From: Peptostreptococcaceae bacterium
GTDB lineage: Bacteria; Bacillota; Clostridia; Peptostreptococcales; Peptostreptococcaceae
DNA: 19,881 nt
NCBI GenBank assembly: GCA_017425305.1
Contig: JAFOOW010000149.1
Location: 1-19,881, forward strand
Direction: 5' to 3'
The notes under the pieces were generated by a model, which did no database searches, had not been told where the DNA came from, and saw only the letters and a list, made by a program, of their open reading frames with translations. Positions 1-8,103 of this stretch are shown here, piece after piece; position 1 is the stretch's first letter, and each line of letters starts with the position of its first letter. Made by a program: the position numbers and the translations under genes.

Positions 1-1147
1 TAAAAGTTTATTTCTTTTTCTATTTCAATTAAAGCTTCTACTGCTTTATCTATTTCTTCTTTAGTATTAAAGTAACCTAAACTAAATCTTACCGTACCTG
101 TTGTAATGTTCCTAGTGTTTCATGTGAAAGAGGTGAACAATGAATTCCTGACCTAGTTGCAATATCATACATATCGTCTAATATAAATGTTATTTCACCT
201 GAATCTAAATTACCTATGTTTACAGATATTACTGCTGCTCTTTTTTTACTATCCATAGGTCCATATATTTTTATATTAGGAACAGTAATTAGTTTTTGTA
301 ACATATATTCACATAAACGTTCTTCATGTTCTCTTATTTTATTTATTCCTGTTTCTAATATAAATTTAACACCTGCATTTAATCCTGCTATACCTGGTGT
401 ATTATGAGTTCCAGATTCATATTTATCTGGTACCATATTAGGTTGGAATAAATCTTCTGAGTTACTACCTGTTCCACCTTCTTTTAGTATATTTATATTT
501 AGATTATCTCTAACATATAACATACCTGTTCCTTGTGGTCCTAGTAAACACTTATGTCCTGGAGCTGCTATCATATCTACATTTAATTCATTTACATCTA
601 TATCATATAAACCTAATGTTTGAGATGCATCTACTAAGTATAATACATTATGTTCTTTAGCTATCTCTCCAACGGCTTTTATATCTACTATAGTCCCACA
701 TACATTTGATGCATGTGTAGTCACTATTAACTTTGTATTCGATTTTATTGCTTTTTTTATATCTTCTGGATTTAAAAATCCTTCTTTGTCACATTTAACA
801 ATAGTATTTTCTACTCCCTTAGATTCTAATGCCTTTATTGGTCTTATTACAGAGTTATGCTCCATGCTTGTTGTTATTACATGGTCTCCTGATTTAAGAA
901 CACCTTTTATAGCTAAGTTTAAAGAGTCTGTAGCATTATGAGTAAACACTATATTCATAGGATTTGATATATTCATAAGTTTAGCTATATTTTCTCTACA
1001 CTCATAAATTTCTCTCCCTGCTCTCATTGCTAACTTATGTCCTGCTCTTCCAGGATTTGCACCGTAATTTTCCATGCAATCTAAAACTGCAGAATATACT
1101 TCTTTTGGTTTAGGATATGTCGTTGCTGCATTGTCTAAATAAATCAT
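1..1147 (-). pseudogene. Cysteine desulfurase-family PLP enzyme, frameshifted near its 3' end
   Basis: A fold-type I, aminotransferase class V protein of the NifS/SufS-like cysteine desulfurase family, which takes sulfur from cysteine as an enzyme persulfide. Visible: N-terminal YLDNAATTYPKP, the PLP-binding lysine in GHKCLLGPQG (Lys199) and the catalytic cysteine in SGIHCSPLSH (Cys337). The open frame from ATG at 1147 stops at 89 after 352 residues, ending LGTLQQVR. Shifting by one base at about 101-103 restores the family-typical TLQTGTVRFSLGYFNTKEE and keeps the frame open to base 1, where a codon starting TA (probably the stop) is cut by the edge. The + strand has TT where TTT is expected, so one base is missing. 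All catalytic residues precede the break. It lies 22 bp after spo0J with its own AAGGAAGG ribosome-binding site, so it is probably cotranscribed with soj-spo0J. It may be a true mutation or an assembly error. The exact persulfide acceptor cannot be told from sequence. Confidence 0.85.
116..131. promoter_or_regulatory. Second candidate parS, within the desulfurase gene
   Basis: TGTTTCATGTGAAAGA matches TGTTTCACGTGAAACA at 14 of 16 positions. It lies in coding sequence for the conserved LSHET segment, so the match may be a by-product of the protein. About 1 kb downstream of the spo0J stop. Confidence 0.4.
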
Positions 1148-1169
1148 AATTGTCCCTTCCTTACCCTTT

Positions 1170-2039
1170 TTATTCTTCTATAAGTAATGATATTATATTA
1201 TTTAAATCATCATCATTATAATATTCTATTTCTATTTTTCCTTTTTTTCTACCCTTTGATATATTTACTTTTGTACCTAAAATATGAGCTAGTTTTTCTT
1301 CTACATCTAGAATATATATATCTTTTTCTTTTTTCTTTTTTATATTTTCAATTTGTTGGTTTTCAGAGAATTTTTTTGCTATATTTTCAGTTTCTCTAAC
1401 TGATAATTCTTCTTCTATTACTTTGTTTGCTATTTGAAGTTGAGCAATTTCATCACTTACTCTTAATAAAGCTTTACCATGACCTGGTGTTATTCTATTA
1501 TCTTCAATCATAGCAATTACTTCTTTTCCTAGGTTAAGCAATCTTAAAGTATTAGTTATATGAGGTCTACTCTTGCCTACTGCTTCAGATATTTCTTCTT
1601 GTGTTACATTATAATTATCTATTAAGCTTTTATATGCTATAGCTTCTTCTATTGCATTTAGATCTTCTCTTTGTAAGTTTTCTATTAATGCTATTTCCAT
1701 TATATCTTTTATAGGTATGTCCTTTATAACAGCAGGTATTTCAGTTAATCTAGCTTTTTTCGATGCTCTAAATCTTCTTTCTCCTGCAATTATCATATAC
1801 TTACCATTTTCATCTGGTTTTAAAACTATAGGTTGAAGCACTCCATAGTTTCTTATAGAGTTAGATAAAATCTCTATCTTTTCTGGATCAAATATTTTTC
1901 TTGGTTGATCCGGATTTGCATATATCTGGCTTATTTGTATGCTAACTATATCTTTTGGGTCTATATCTTCTTTTATTGTTGGTATTAATGCACCTAATCC
2001 TTTACCTAATCTATTAGATCTTCTTGTTGTCTTTTCCAT
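1170..2039 (-). CDS. spo0J: Chromosome-partitioning protein ParB/Spo0J
   Basis: A CTP-dependent DNA clamp that loads at parS sites near the origin, spreads, recruits condensin and stimulates Soj. 289 residues, normal for the family. Visible in order: N-terminal RLGKGLGALIP (residues 10-20), the basic ParA-stimulating tail typical of true ParB; ParB/sulfiredoxin-like CTP-binding domain with GERRFRA (86-92) and ENLQRED (120-126); helix-turn-helix for parS around 146-168 (TQEEISEAVGKSRPHITNT); then a lysine-rich linker and C-terminal dimerisation region. The ATG at 2039 is separated by a single base from the soj stop, so the two are translationally linked. The paralogue noc lies upstream; the RLGKGL tail here and its absence in Noc tell the two apart. 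Confidence 0.95.
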   Translation of the reverse strand: MEKTTRRSNRLGKGLGALIPTIKEDIDPKDIVSIQISQIYANPDQPRKIFDPEKIEILSNSIRNYGVLQPIVLKPDENGKYMIIAGERRFRASKKARLTEIPAVIKDIPIKDIMEIALIENLQREDLNAIEEAIAYKSLIDNYNVTQEEISEAVGKSRPHITNTLRLLNLGKEVIAMIEDNRITPGHGKALLRVSDEIAQLQIANKVIEEELSVRETENIAKKFSENQQIENIKKKKEKDIYILDVEEKLAHILGTKVNISKGRKKGKIEIEYYNDDDLNNIISLLIEE

Positions 2040-2040
2040 A

Positions 2041-2814
2041 CTATATCACATCCTCTTCTAAATCTATAAATTCTTCTGCTAGTTCTAAGTATGCTATTGA
2101 CCCTTTGCATCTACTATCATAATAAATTACAGGTTTACCATGACTAGGAGCTTCTGCTAGCCTTACATTTCTAGGAATTAAAGTTGTATAAACACTTCCT
2201 TTGAAATATTTTTTTACTTCTTCTACAACTTGTATTGATAAGTTTGCTCTTCCATCAAACATACTTAAAACAACACCTTGTATTTCCAAGTTTGGGTTTA
2301 GGCTTTTCTTTATTAAGGATATAGTTCCCATTAATTGACTAACCCCTTCTAATGCATAATATTCACATTGTATTGGAATTAATACACTATCAACTGCCGT
2401 TAAACAGTTAATAGTTAACATACCTAACGAAGGAGGACAATCTACAAATATATAGTCATATTCATCTTTTACCTCATTTATAGCTTTTTTAAGTATATAT
2501 TCTCTTTCTGGTATATCTGTAAACTCAATTTCTGCACCAGCTAATTCAGTAGCTGCTGCAACAATATCTATATTGTCAAATTCAGTTTTTATTATGGCAT
2601 CTCTTATACTATCATTATTTAATAGTACTTCATATATTGTTGTTTCTACTTCACTTTTTTCTATTCCATATCCACTTGTTGAATTTCCCTGTGGATCTAA
2701 ATCTAAAACTAAAACTTTCTTTCCCATTTGACCTATACTTGCACTTAAATTAACATTTGTAGTTGTTTTTCCAACTCCACCTTTTTGATTAAAAACTGCA
2801 ATTACTTTTCCCAT
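2041..2814 (-). CDS. soj: ParA/MinD-type ATPase Soj
   Basis: ATPase partner of Spo0J. In Bacillus the monomer and dimer forms inhibit or activate DnaA, so it links segregation to initiation. 257 residues with no N-terminal helix-turn-helix extension, which is the chromosomal (type Ib-like, short) form. Visible: deviant Walker A KGGVGKTT with the signature lysine at residue 11, Walker A' region LDLDPQGNST, and FVDCPPSLGMLT as Walker B. The start is ATG at 2814, preceded by a GAGGGGAG ribosome-binding site. It stops one base before spo0J. The intrinsic terminator of noc ends only about 28 bp upstream, so transcription must come from read-through or from a promoter within the 3' end of noc. Confidence 0.95.
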   Translation of the reverse strand: MGKVIAVFNQKGGVGKTTTNVNLSASIGQMGKKVLVLDLDPQGNSTSGYGIEKSEVETTIYEVLLNNDSIRDAIIKTEFDNIDIVAAATELAGAEIEFTDIPEREYILKKAINEVKDEYDYIFVDCPPSLGMLTINCLTAVDSVLIPIQCEYYALEGVSQLMGTISLIKKSLNPNLEIQGVVLSMFDGRANLSIQVVEEVKKYFKGSVYTTLIPRNVRLAEAPSHGKPVIYYDSRCKGSIAYLELAEEFIDLEEDVI

Positions 2815-2842
2815 AAGTCTTTTCTCCCCTCTTTAATCTTTC

Positions 2843-2871
2843 AAAAAAAGATTACTGCGAAGCAGTAATCT
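2843..2871 (-). terminator. Intrinsic terminator of noc
   Basis: Perfect 10-bp stem (arms 2849-2858 and 2862-2871, AGATTACTGC/GCAGTAATCT) with a 3-base loop. On the minus strand it is followed by six T residues (2848-2843). The outer arm begins just after the noc stop codon (2873-2875). It lies between noc and soj and is oriented to stop noc transcripts. Confidence 0.9.
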
Positions 2872-2872
2872 C

Positions 2873-3664
2873 TTATTTTTTAGGAATTCTTACAACAACC
2901 TCTATATGGTCACCTTTATCAACTTCCTTATATTTAGCTTCTAACCCTGTATTAGTTATTGCTTCATAAGCTTGTTTTATAGTATTTAAATATATTCTCA
3001 TTCCCATTATACCTTTTACATTCTGTTTTTTATCATCAGAATCTTTAGGGTTTTTCAGTTCTTCTAATATATCTGCTATTAGTTTTTCTGTTTTCTTTAC
3101 ATTTAAATCTGATTTTATTACCTTATCTAAAACGTCTCTCATTAAGCTTTCTTCAGGTAATTTTAATAAAGCTCTAGCATGTCTTTCTGTTAAACCATGC
3201 TCTACTAACTTTATTTTTATATCTGTAGGCAACCTTAATATTCTAAGCTTGTTAGCTATAGTAGATTGATTTTTACCTAATTTCCCCGCAAGTTGTTGTT
3301 GTGTAAAACTATGTTCCTTTATTAAGTTTTCATAACCCATAGCTTCTTCAATAAAATTTAAATCTTCTCTTTGTAAGTTTTCTAGCAAAGCTAGTACAGC
3401 TGAAGATTCATCTGACATATTATTTATTATAGCTGGTATAGTAGCACGTCCTGCTAACTTAGAAGCTCTTAATCTTCTTTCTCCTGCTACTAATTCATAT
3501 TCGTCATTGCCTTTATTTCTAACTGTTATTGGTTGCAGTATACCATATACCTTTATAGATTCACTCAACTCTTCTAATGCCGATTGTGAAAATACTCTTC
3601 TCGGTTGATATGGATTAGGAACTATACTATCTATTGGTATTTCCATAACCTTTTTTTCTTCCAT
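2873..3664 (-). CDS. noc: Nucleoid occlusion protein Noc (ParB-like)
   Basis: ParB paralogue that binds Noc-binding sites across the chromosome and blocks FtsZ-ring assembly over the nucleoid. 263 residues. Visible: MEIPIDSIVPNPYQPRR at the N-terminus, GERRLRAS (61-68) of the CTP-binding domain, ENLQRED (95-101), helix-turn-helix around 121-142 (TQQQLAGKLGKNQSTIANK), and a C-terminal domain ending in VVVRIPKK. Position between rsmG and soj is the usual place for noc in Firmicutes. It lacks the RLGKGL ParA-stimulating tail of Spo0J, which supports Noc over a second ParB. It also lacks the N-terminal amphipathic membrane-targeting helix known in Bacillus Noc. The ATG at 3664 has a GAGAGGG ribosome-binding site, and an in-frame TGA at 3677-3679 rules out an upstream extension. 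Confidence 0.88.
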   Translation of the reverse strand: MEEKKVMEIPIDSIVPNPYQPRRVFSQSALEELSESIKVYGILQPITVRNKGNDEYELVAGERRLRASKLAGRATIPAIINNMSDESSAVLALLENLQREDLNFIEEAMGYENLIKEHSFTQQQLAGKLGKNQSTIANKLRILRLPTDIKIKLVEHGLTERHARALLKLPEESLMRDVLDKVIKSDLNVKKTEKLIADILEELKNPKDSDDKKQNVKGIMGMRIYLNTIKQAYEAITNTGLEAKYKEVDKGDHIEVVVRIPKK

Positions 3665-3694
3665 AACATCCCTCTCTCATTCAGAACTAAATGT

Positions 3695-3723
3695 ATTTAA
3701 CACTTAAAATTGTGTAAAATCAA
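3695..3723 (-). promoter_or_regulatory. Possible sigma-A promoter of noc
   Basis: On the minus strand, TTGATT (3723-3718) and TTAAAT (3700-3695) are separated by 17 bp. Each matches the consensus at 4 of 6 positions, and a start site near 3688 would leave a leader of about 24 nt before the noc ATG. The region is so A+T-rich that such matches arise easily, so this is tentative. Confidence 0.3.
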
Positions 3724-3728
3724 TATTA

Positions 3729-3804
3729 TTTTATAATATTTCTTCATTTACTTACATATTCCTTCTAAAATATTTTATTTTAACTATTTTTTATAATATT
3801 TCTT
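3729..3804. repeat. 16-bp direct repeat pair, 60-bp period
   Basis: TTTTATAATATTTCTT occurs at 3729-3744 and again at 3789-3804, exactly 60 bp apart. The second copy forms the left arm of the palindrome upstream of noc. The unit is simple and A+T-rich, so chance is possible. Confidence 0.5.
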
Positions 3805-3817
3805 AGGAAATATTATA
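3792..3817. promoter_or_regulatory. Palindrome resembling a Noc-binding site
   Basis: An 11-bp perfect inverted repeat (3792-3802 and 3807-3817) around TTAG. Its core at 3798-3811, ATTTCTTAGGAAAT, matches the Bacillus Noc-binding consensus ATTTCCCGGGAAAT at 11 of 14 positions, keeping both ATTTC and GGAAAT ends. It lies between rsmG and noc, upstream of the likely noc promoter. On the minus strand it is followed by A residues rather than T, so it is not a normal terminator for rsmG. Function is inferred. Confidence 0.4.
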
Positions 3818-3836
3818 TTTTTCTGTTATTTTACAT

Positions 3837-4556
3837 TTATTTTATAGGACTTTTTACTGGTTTTCCAGCTTTTCTTGGATATTTTTCTGGAGTATTATTA
3901 GTTTTCTTGAAAACTAATATATTATGTTTTAAGTCTGAGTCTGGTAATTCTACATCTATCTTTTCTACAAATTCCACTCCTAATGTTTCCATAGCTTTTT
4001 TAGATTCCTCTAACTCTAAGTCTGCATTAGGTCCTTTTAGACAAACAAAGTATCCTCCAACCTTTACAAATGGTACACAGAATTCCATTAATACTGGTAA
4101 TCCTGCAACTGCTCTTGCAGTAGCTATATCGTATTGTTCTCTATACTCTGGATTTTTCCCAAAGTCTTCCGCTCTTCCATGTATAAATTCTATATTATCT
4201 ATATCTACACTTCTACTTACTTCTTGTAAGAAGTTTATTCTCTTATTTAAAGAATCTAGTAATGTAACCTTTGTATTTGGTAAACATATTCTTAGAGGTA
4301 GACCTGGGAACCCAGCCCCAGTACCTACATCTATTATAGATAAACCATCTTTTACGTATCCTTTTTTAACTGCTGAAACAGAATCTATAAAGTGTTTTAT
4401 ATAAACTTCTCTTTCATCCTCTATTCCAGTTAAATTCATCTTTTGATTCCATTCTACAAGAATATCTCTATATATTTTAAGGTCTTTTAACATTTTATCA
4501 GTAACATCTATACCTAAGTCTTCTAGACCTTTTCTTAATATATCAGTATTACTCAT
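3837..4556 (-). CDS. rsmG: 16S rRNA (guanine-527-N7)-methyltransferase RsmG (GidB)
   Basis: Uses S-adenosylmethionine to methylate N7 of G527 in 16S rRNA; its loss gives low-level streptomycin resistance in other bacteria. Visible: the SAM-binding motif [16 protein letters not shown] (about residues 75-90 from the ATG), NLTGI near residue 41, the RAVA segment, and the family-typical C-terminal [12 protein letters not shown] place the start at ATG 4556 (239 residues) because GAGGTG lies 7 nt upstream; a GTG at 4565 would add three residues but is less well placed. ATG and the mnmG stop overlap in ATGAGTAA (4549-4556), so translation is coupled to mnmG. Confidence 0.95.
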   Translation of the reverse strand: MSNTDILRKGLEDLGIDVTDKMLKDLKIYRDILVEWNQKMNLTGIEDEREVYIKHFIDSVSAVKKGYVKDGLSIIDVGTGAGFPGLPLRICLPNTKVTLLDSLNKRINFLQEVSRSVDIDNIEFIHGRAEDFGKNPEYREQYDIATARAVAGLPVLMEFCVPFVKVGGYFVCLKGPNADLELEESKKAMETLGVEFVEKIDVELPDSDLKHNILVFKKTNNTPEKYPRKAGKPVKSPIK

Positions 4557-6444
4557 TTCTTTCACCTCTACCTCTTCTTAATTGTTCAAGATATATAAGT
4601 AGCACAGATATATCTGCTGGTGAAACTCCTGATATACGAGATGCTTGTCCTATAGATATAGGCTTTATAGCATCTAGTTTTTGTCTAGCTTCTATTCTTA
4701 AACCTTCTATTGCTGAGTAGTTTAAGTCTTCGCTTAGCTTTTTATTTTCTAACTTTTTAAATTGGTCTATTTGCTTTAATTGCTTTTCAATGTATCCTTC
4801 ATACTTAGTCATTATTACACATTGCTCTTTTACAGCATAAAGAACATCATCTCCAGCACCTTTTCCTATAGCCTCTATAAGCTCATAGTTTACTTCTGGT
4901 CTTTTTAAGAACTCATAAAGCGATAATCCTACTTTTATAGGCGATGCATTCATCTCTTCTAATAAGTGATTTACATCTTTAGGAGTAACTCTTTCAGTCT
5001 TTAGTCTTTCTAATTCTTTTTCTACTGCTTCTTTTTTATCTAAGAATTTATTGTATCTATCTTCTTTTACTAAGCCTATATCATAACCTTTTTGAGTAAG
5101 TCTCATATCTGCATTATCTTGTCTTAGATATAGTCTATACTCAGATCTAGATGTCATCATTCTGTATGGTTCATTAGTCCCCTTAGTAACTAAATCATCT
5201 ATTAAAACTCCTATATAAGCTTCTGATCTATCTAATATAAATGGTTCTTTTCCTTGTATTTTTAATGCAGCATTTATACCTGCTATTAACCCTTGTGATG
5301 CAGCTTCTTCATATCCTGAAGTACCATTGAATTGTCCTGCACTATATAAGTTCTCAACACCTTTGATTTCTAAGTTTATCTTTAATTGAGTTGGGTCTAT
5401 ACAATCATATTCTATTGCATAAGCTGGTCTCATTATCTTTGCATTTTCTAAACCTTTAACACTCTTATACATTTGAATTTGCACTTCATAAGGTAGACTA
5501 GTAGATATACCTTGAATGTACATTTCTTTAGTATTTTCACCTTCTGGCTCTATGAATATTTGGTGAGATTCTTTGTCGTTGAACCTAACAACCTTATCTT
5601 CTATAGAAGGACAGTATCTAGCTCCTGTACTATCTATGTCTCCAGAATACATTGGTGATCTCTTTAAGTTATTCATTATTATTTCATGTGTTCCAAGATT
5701 AGTTCTTGTTAAATAACATGGTTCTTGTTCTTTTTCTAAGCTATCGTTTAAGAATGAGAATGGAGTTACTCTCTCATCTCCTTCTTGCACTTCCATAACT
5801 GAGAAATCTATACTGTCTCTGTGTATTCTAGCTGGTGTACCAGTCTTGAATCTTCTCATTCTTAATCCTAAGTCTACTAACTTATCTGTTAGGTACTTGC
5901 TGTATCCTAATGCATTAGGACCTTCATAGAATGATACTTCTCCCATGTATATTTTTGAGTTTAAGTAAACTCCTGTAGCTAATATTACAGCTTTTGAAGT
6001 GTATTTACATCCTAATTTAGTTATTACTCCTGTAACAACATTGCCTTCATGTAATATATCTACAACTTCATCCATTACTATTTCTATATTAGGCTCATTT
6101 TCTAAAGTCTTTTTCATTTCTTCATGATATTTAGTCTTATCTGCTTGAGCTCTTAAAGAGTGTACTGCTGGTCCTTTTGCAGTATTTAACATTCTACTTT
6201 GCATGAATGTTTTATCTATATTTATACCCATTTGACCACCTAAAGCATCTATCTCTTTAACAAGTTGTCCTTTTCCTGTTCCCCCTATAGATGGATTACA
6301 TGGAAGTAATGCAATTGAGTCTAATGAAAGTGTTATTACTAATGTTTTATGTCCCATTCTAGCTGTTGCTAATGCTGCTTCACATCCAGCATGCCCTGCA
6401 CCAACAACTATTACGTCATAATTTCCAGCATCAAAATTTAACAT
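4549..6444 (-). CDS. mnmG: tRNA uridine-5-carboxymethylaminomethyl modification protein MnmG (GidA)
   Basis: FAD- and NADH-dependent partner of MnmE. The MnmEG complex adds a carboxymethylaminomethyl or aminomethyl group at C5 of wobble uridine 34 in certain tRNAs. 631 residues, full length for the family. Visible: FAD-binding dinucleotide motif [16 protein letters not shown] (residues 11-26), the [13 protein letters not shown] segment, RTNLGTHEI, the [12 protein letters not shown] motif and the C-terminal helical MnmE/tRNA-binding region ending [20 protein letters not shown]. The ATG at 6444 has an AGAGGAG ribosome-binding site. It follows mnmE by 50 bp and overlaps rsmG by 8 bp. Confidence 0.97.
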   Translation of the reverse strand: MLNFDAGNYDVIVVGAGHAGCEAALATARMGHKTLVITLSLDSIALLPCNPSIGGTGKGQLVKEIDALGGQMGINIDKTFMQSRMLNTAKGPAVHSLRAQADKTKYHEEMKKTLENEPNIEIVMDEVVDILHEGNVVTGVITKLGCKYTSKAVILATGVYLNSKIYMGEVSFYEGPNALGYSKYLTDKLVDLGLRMRRFKTGTPARIHRDSIDFSVMEVQEGDERVTPFSFLNDSLEKEQEPCYLTRTNLGTHEIIMNNLKRSPMYSGDIDSTGARYCPSIEDKVVRFNDKESHQIFIEPEGENTKEMYIQGISTSLPYEVQIQMYKSVKGLENAKIMRPAYAIEYDCIDPTQLKINLEIKGVENLYSAGQFNGTSGYEEAASQGLIAGINAALKIQGKEPFILDRSEAYIGVLIDDLVTKGTNEPYRMMTSRSEYRLYLRQDNADMRLTQKGYDIGLVKEDRYNKFLDKKEAVEKELERLKTERVTPKDVNHLLEEMNASPIKVGLSLYEFLKRPEVNYELIEAIGKGAGDDVLYAVKEQCVIMTKYEGYIEKQLKQIDQFKKLENKKLSEDLNYSAIEGLRIEARQKLDAIKPISIGQASRISGVSPADISVLLIYLEQLRRGRGERNE

Positions 6445-6471
6445 ATATTCTCCTCTCTTGTCCTAAAATAA

Positions 6472-6487
6472 TGTTTCACGAAAAACA
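6472..6487. promoter_or_regulatory. Candidate parS site between mnmE and mnmG
   Basis: TGTTTCACGAAAAACA matches the canonical ParB target TGTTTCACGTGAAACA at 14 of 16 positions, with the left half-site and centre intact (first nine bases) and mismatches only at positions 10-11. It falls in the 50-bp mnmE-mnmG gap, about 4.4 kb from spo0J and 4 kb from oriC, where origin-proximal parS sites are expected. Confidence 0.6.
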
Positions 6488-6494
6488 TCATTTA

Positions 6495-7874
6495 TTATTT
6501 TCCTATACAGAAGTTACTAAATATTGTATCTAATAAATCTTCTGTTACTGTATCTCCGTTTATATATCCTAAGTAGTCCCATATGTTTTTGAAATCTACT
6601 TCTACAAAATCTAATGGCATATATGATTCGATAGCATTTAACGCATCTTCTATAGATTGCTTAGCTTTATATAAGGCATCTTTATGTCTAGAGTTAGTAA
6701 CTACTAAATCTGATGAGTTTCTAACTGTACCTGCAAATACCATTTCCTCTATCTTATCATGTATTTTTTCTATACCCTCATGTTGAAGAGCTGATATTTC
6801 TATTACGTTTTCTTCTGCTATATATTCTTTTATTTTATCTAAATCAATAACTCTATCTAAGTCTGTTTTATTTAAAAGTACTATAGTTTTATTTGGTTGA
6901 ACAGATTCTAATATTTCAATATCTTCAGGGTCTAAGCTTCTTGAAGAGTCTAGTACTACTATTGATAAATCAGCTGCGCTGAAAAATTCTCTAGATTTTT
7001 CAACACCTATTCTTTCAACAACATCTTCAGTTTCTCTAATTCCTGCTGTATCAACTATTTTTAAAGGTATACCTTTTATATTAACGAATTCTTCTATAAC
7101 GTCTCTTGTTGTACCCGGTATGTCTGTAACTATAGCTCTATTTTCACCTAATATTGCATTTAGTAAAGAAGACTTACCTACGTTTGGCTTACCAACTATT
7201 ACAGTCTTTAATCCATCTCTTAGGATTTTTCCACTTTCAGAAGTATCGTATAATTTATTTATTTCTTTTTGTAAAGCTATTGTCTTCTCTTTTAATGTAT
7301 TGTAAGTTATATGTTCTACATCTTCATCTGGGAAATCTAAAGATACTGTTATTTGTGCTAGTATTTCTGTTACATTGAATCTTAAATCTTTTATTTTCTT
7401 AGATAAAGACCCTTCTAATTGAGATTGTGCAACAGTATGAGCCATATCTGTCTTTGCATTTATTACATCTATTATAGCTTCAGCTTGAGCTAAGTCTATT
7501 CTTCCGTTTAAGAATGCTCTCTTTGTGAACTCTCCTTGATCTGCAAGTCTTACATCTTTAGATAATATTAATTCTAATATTTTCTTTACTGAAATGAACC
7601 CACCATGACAGTTTATTTCTATAACGTCCTCTGTTGTATATGAGTTAGGCCCTTTCATAAAAGCAACTAAAACTTCATCTATTACTTTATCATTATCGAC
7701 TATGTGTCCATATATTAATGTTCTTGTGTTATATTCTTCTATTTTCTTTCCTGATATAGATTTAAATATTGAGTTTGCTACTTGAAGTGACTTTTCTCCA
7801 CTTATTCTTATAATTCCGATTCCACCTTCACCAGGAGCTGTTGCTATTGCAGCTATAGTATCATCTATAAACAA
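6495..7874 (-). CDS. mnmE: tRNA modification GTPase MnmE (TrmE)
   Basis: GTPase half of the MnmEG complex that modifies tRNA wobble uridine 34. Visible: N-terminal formyl-tetrahydrofolate-binding domain starting FIDDTIAAIATAPGEGGIGIIRISG; helical domain; inserted G domain with GKPNVGKSS (G1, about 228-236), IPGTTRDV (G2), DTAG (G3) and NKTD (G4); and the C-terminal CIGK motif that catalyses modification. I choose TTG at 7874 (459 residues) rather than GTG at 7883: the sequence before it, GAGGTGAT, is a near-complete match to the 16S anti-Shine-Dalgarno at the right distance, and the GTG itself lies inside that site. The start also fits the family N-terminus. A new promoter is expected in 7875-8068 because a terminator separates it from jag. 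Confidence 0.95.
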   Translation of the reverse strand: MFIDDTIAAIATAPGEGGIGIIRISGEKSLQVANSIFKSISGKKIEEYNTRTLIYGHIVDNDKVIDEVLVAFMKGPNSYTTEDVIEINCHGGFISVKKILELILSKDVRLADQGEFTKRAFLNGRIDLAQAEAIIDVINAKTDMAHTVAQSQLEGSLSKKIKDLRFNVTEILAQITVSLDFPDEDVEHITYNTLKEKTIALQKEINKLYDTSESGKILRDGLKTVIVGKPNVGKSSLLNAILGENRAIVTDIPGTTRDVIEEFVNIKGIPLKIVDTAGIRETEDVVERIGVEKSREFFSAADLSIVVLDSSRSLDPEDIEILESVQPNKTIVLLNKTDLDRVIDLDKIKEYIAEENVIEISALQHEGIEKIHDKIEEMVFAGTVRNSSDLVVTNSRHKDALYKAKQSIEDALNAIESYMPLDFVEVDFKNIWDYLGYINGDTVTEDLLDTIFSNFCIGK

Positions 7875-8068
7875 CCTTATCACCTCTTCAATTAAATATT
7901 TTAGTTATATAAAACTCTAAAGTATTATTTTATCACTTTATATGCTTTTTTGTAATAATATCTGACTAATTTATATCATCTATATTATATACCCTCTTTT
8001 TTTGAGGATAATTACTATTTATATCTTAGATTATTTACTTAATCTAAACATTATATATAATTTTTTTC

Positions 8069-8098
8069 AAAAATAAAACCCCCTATACATAGGAGGTT
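8069..8098 (-). terminator. Intrinsic terminator after jag
   Basis: Nine-base arms (8077-8085 and 8090-8098) with a 4-base loop. The single non-Watson-Crick pair is a G-U wobble in the minus-strand RNA but would be C-A on the plus strand, which fixes the direction. A T-rich tail (TTATTTTT) follows on the minus strand. It closes the rpmH-rnpA-yidD-yidC-jag unit. Confidence 0.85.
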
Positions 8099-8103
8099 AT
8101 GTT

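Noticed and set aside
2683..2696. 10/14 match to a Noc-binding site inside soj
   Set aside because: Only one half-site is intact and it is coding DNA; a match of this quality is expected by chance.
3792..3820. Intrinsic terminator for rsmG
   Set aside because: The T-run follows the hairpin only on the plus strand, opposite to the direction of rsmG; better read as an operator, or at most an antisense terminator.
4612..4627. GTGAAAC half parS within mnmG
   Set aside because: The other half-site does not match.
7884..8068. mnmE promoter TTACAA-17-TAAAAT
   Set aside because: A promoter is expected in this gap, but the -35 matches at only 3 of 6 positions and the DNA is so A+T-rich that no specific pair stands out.
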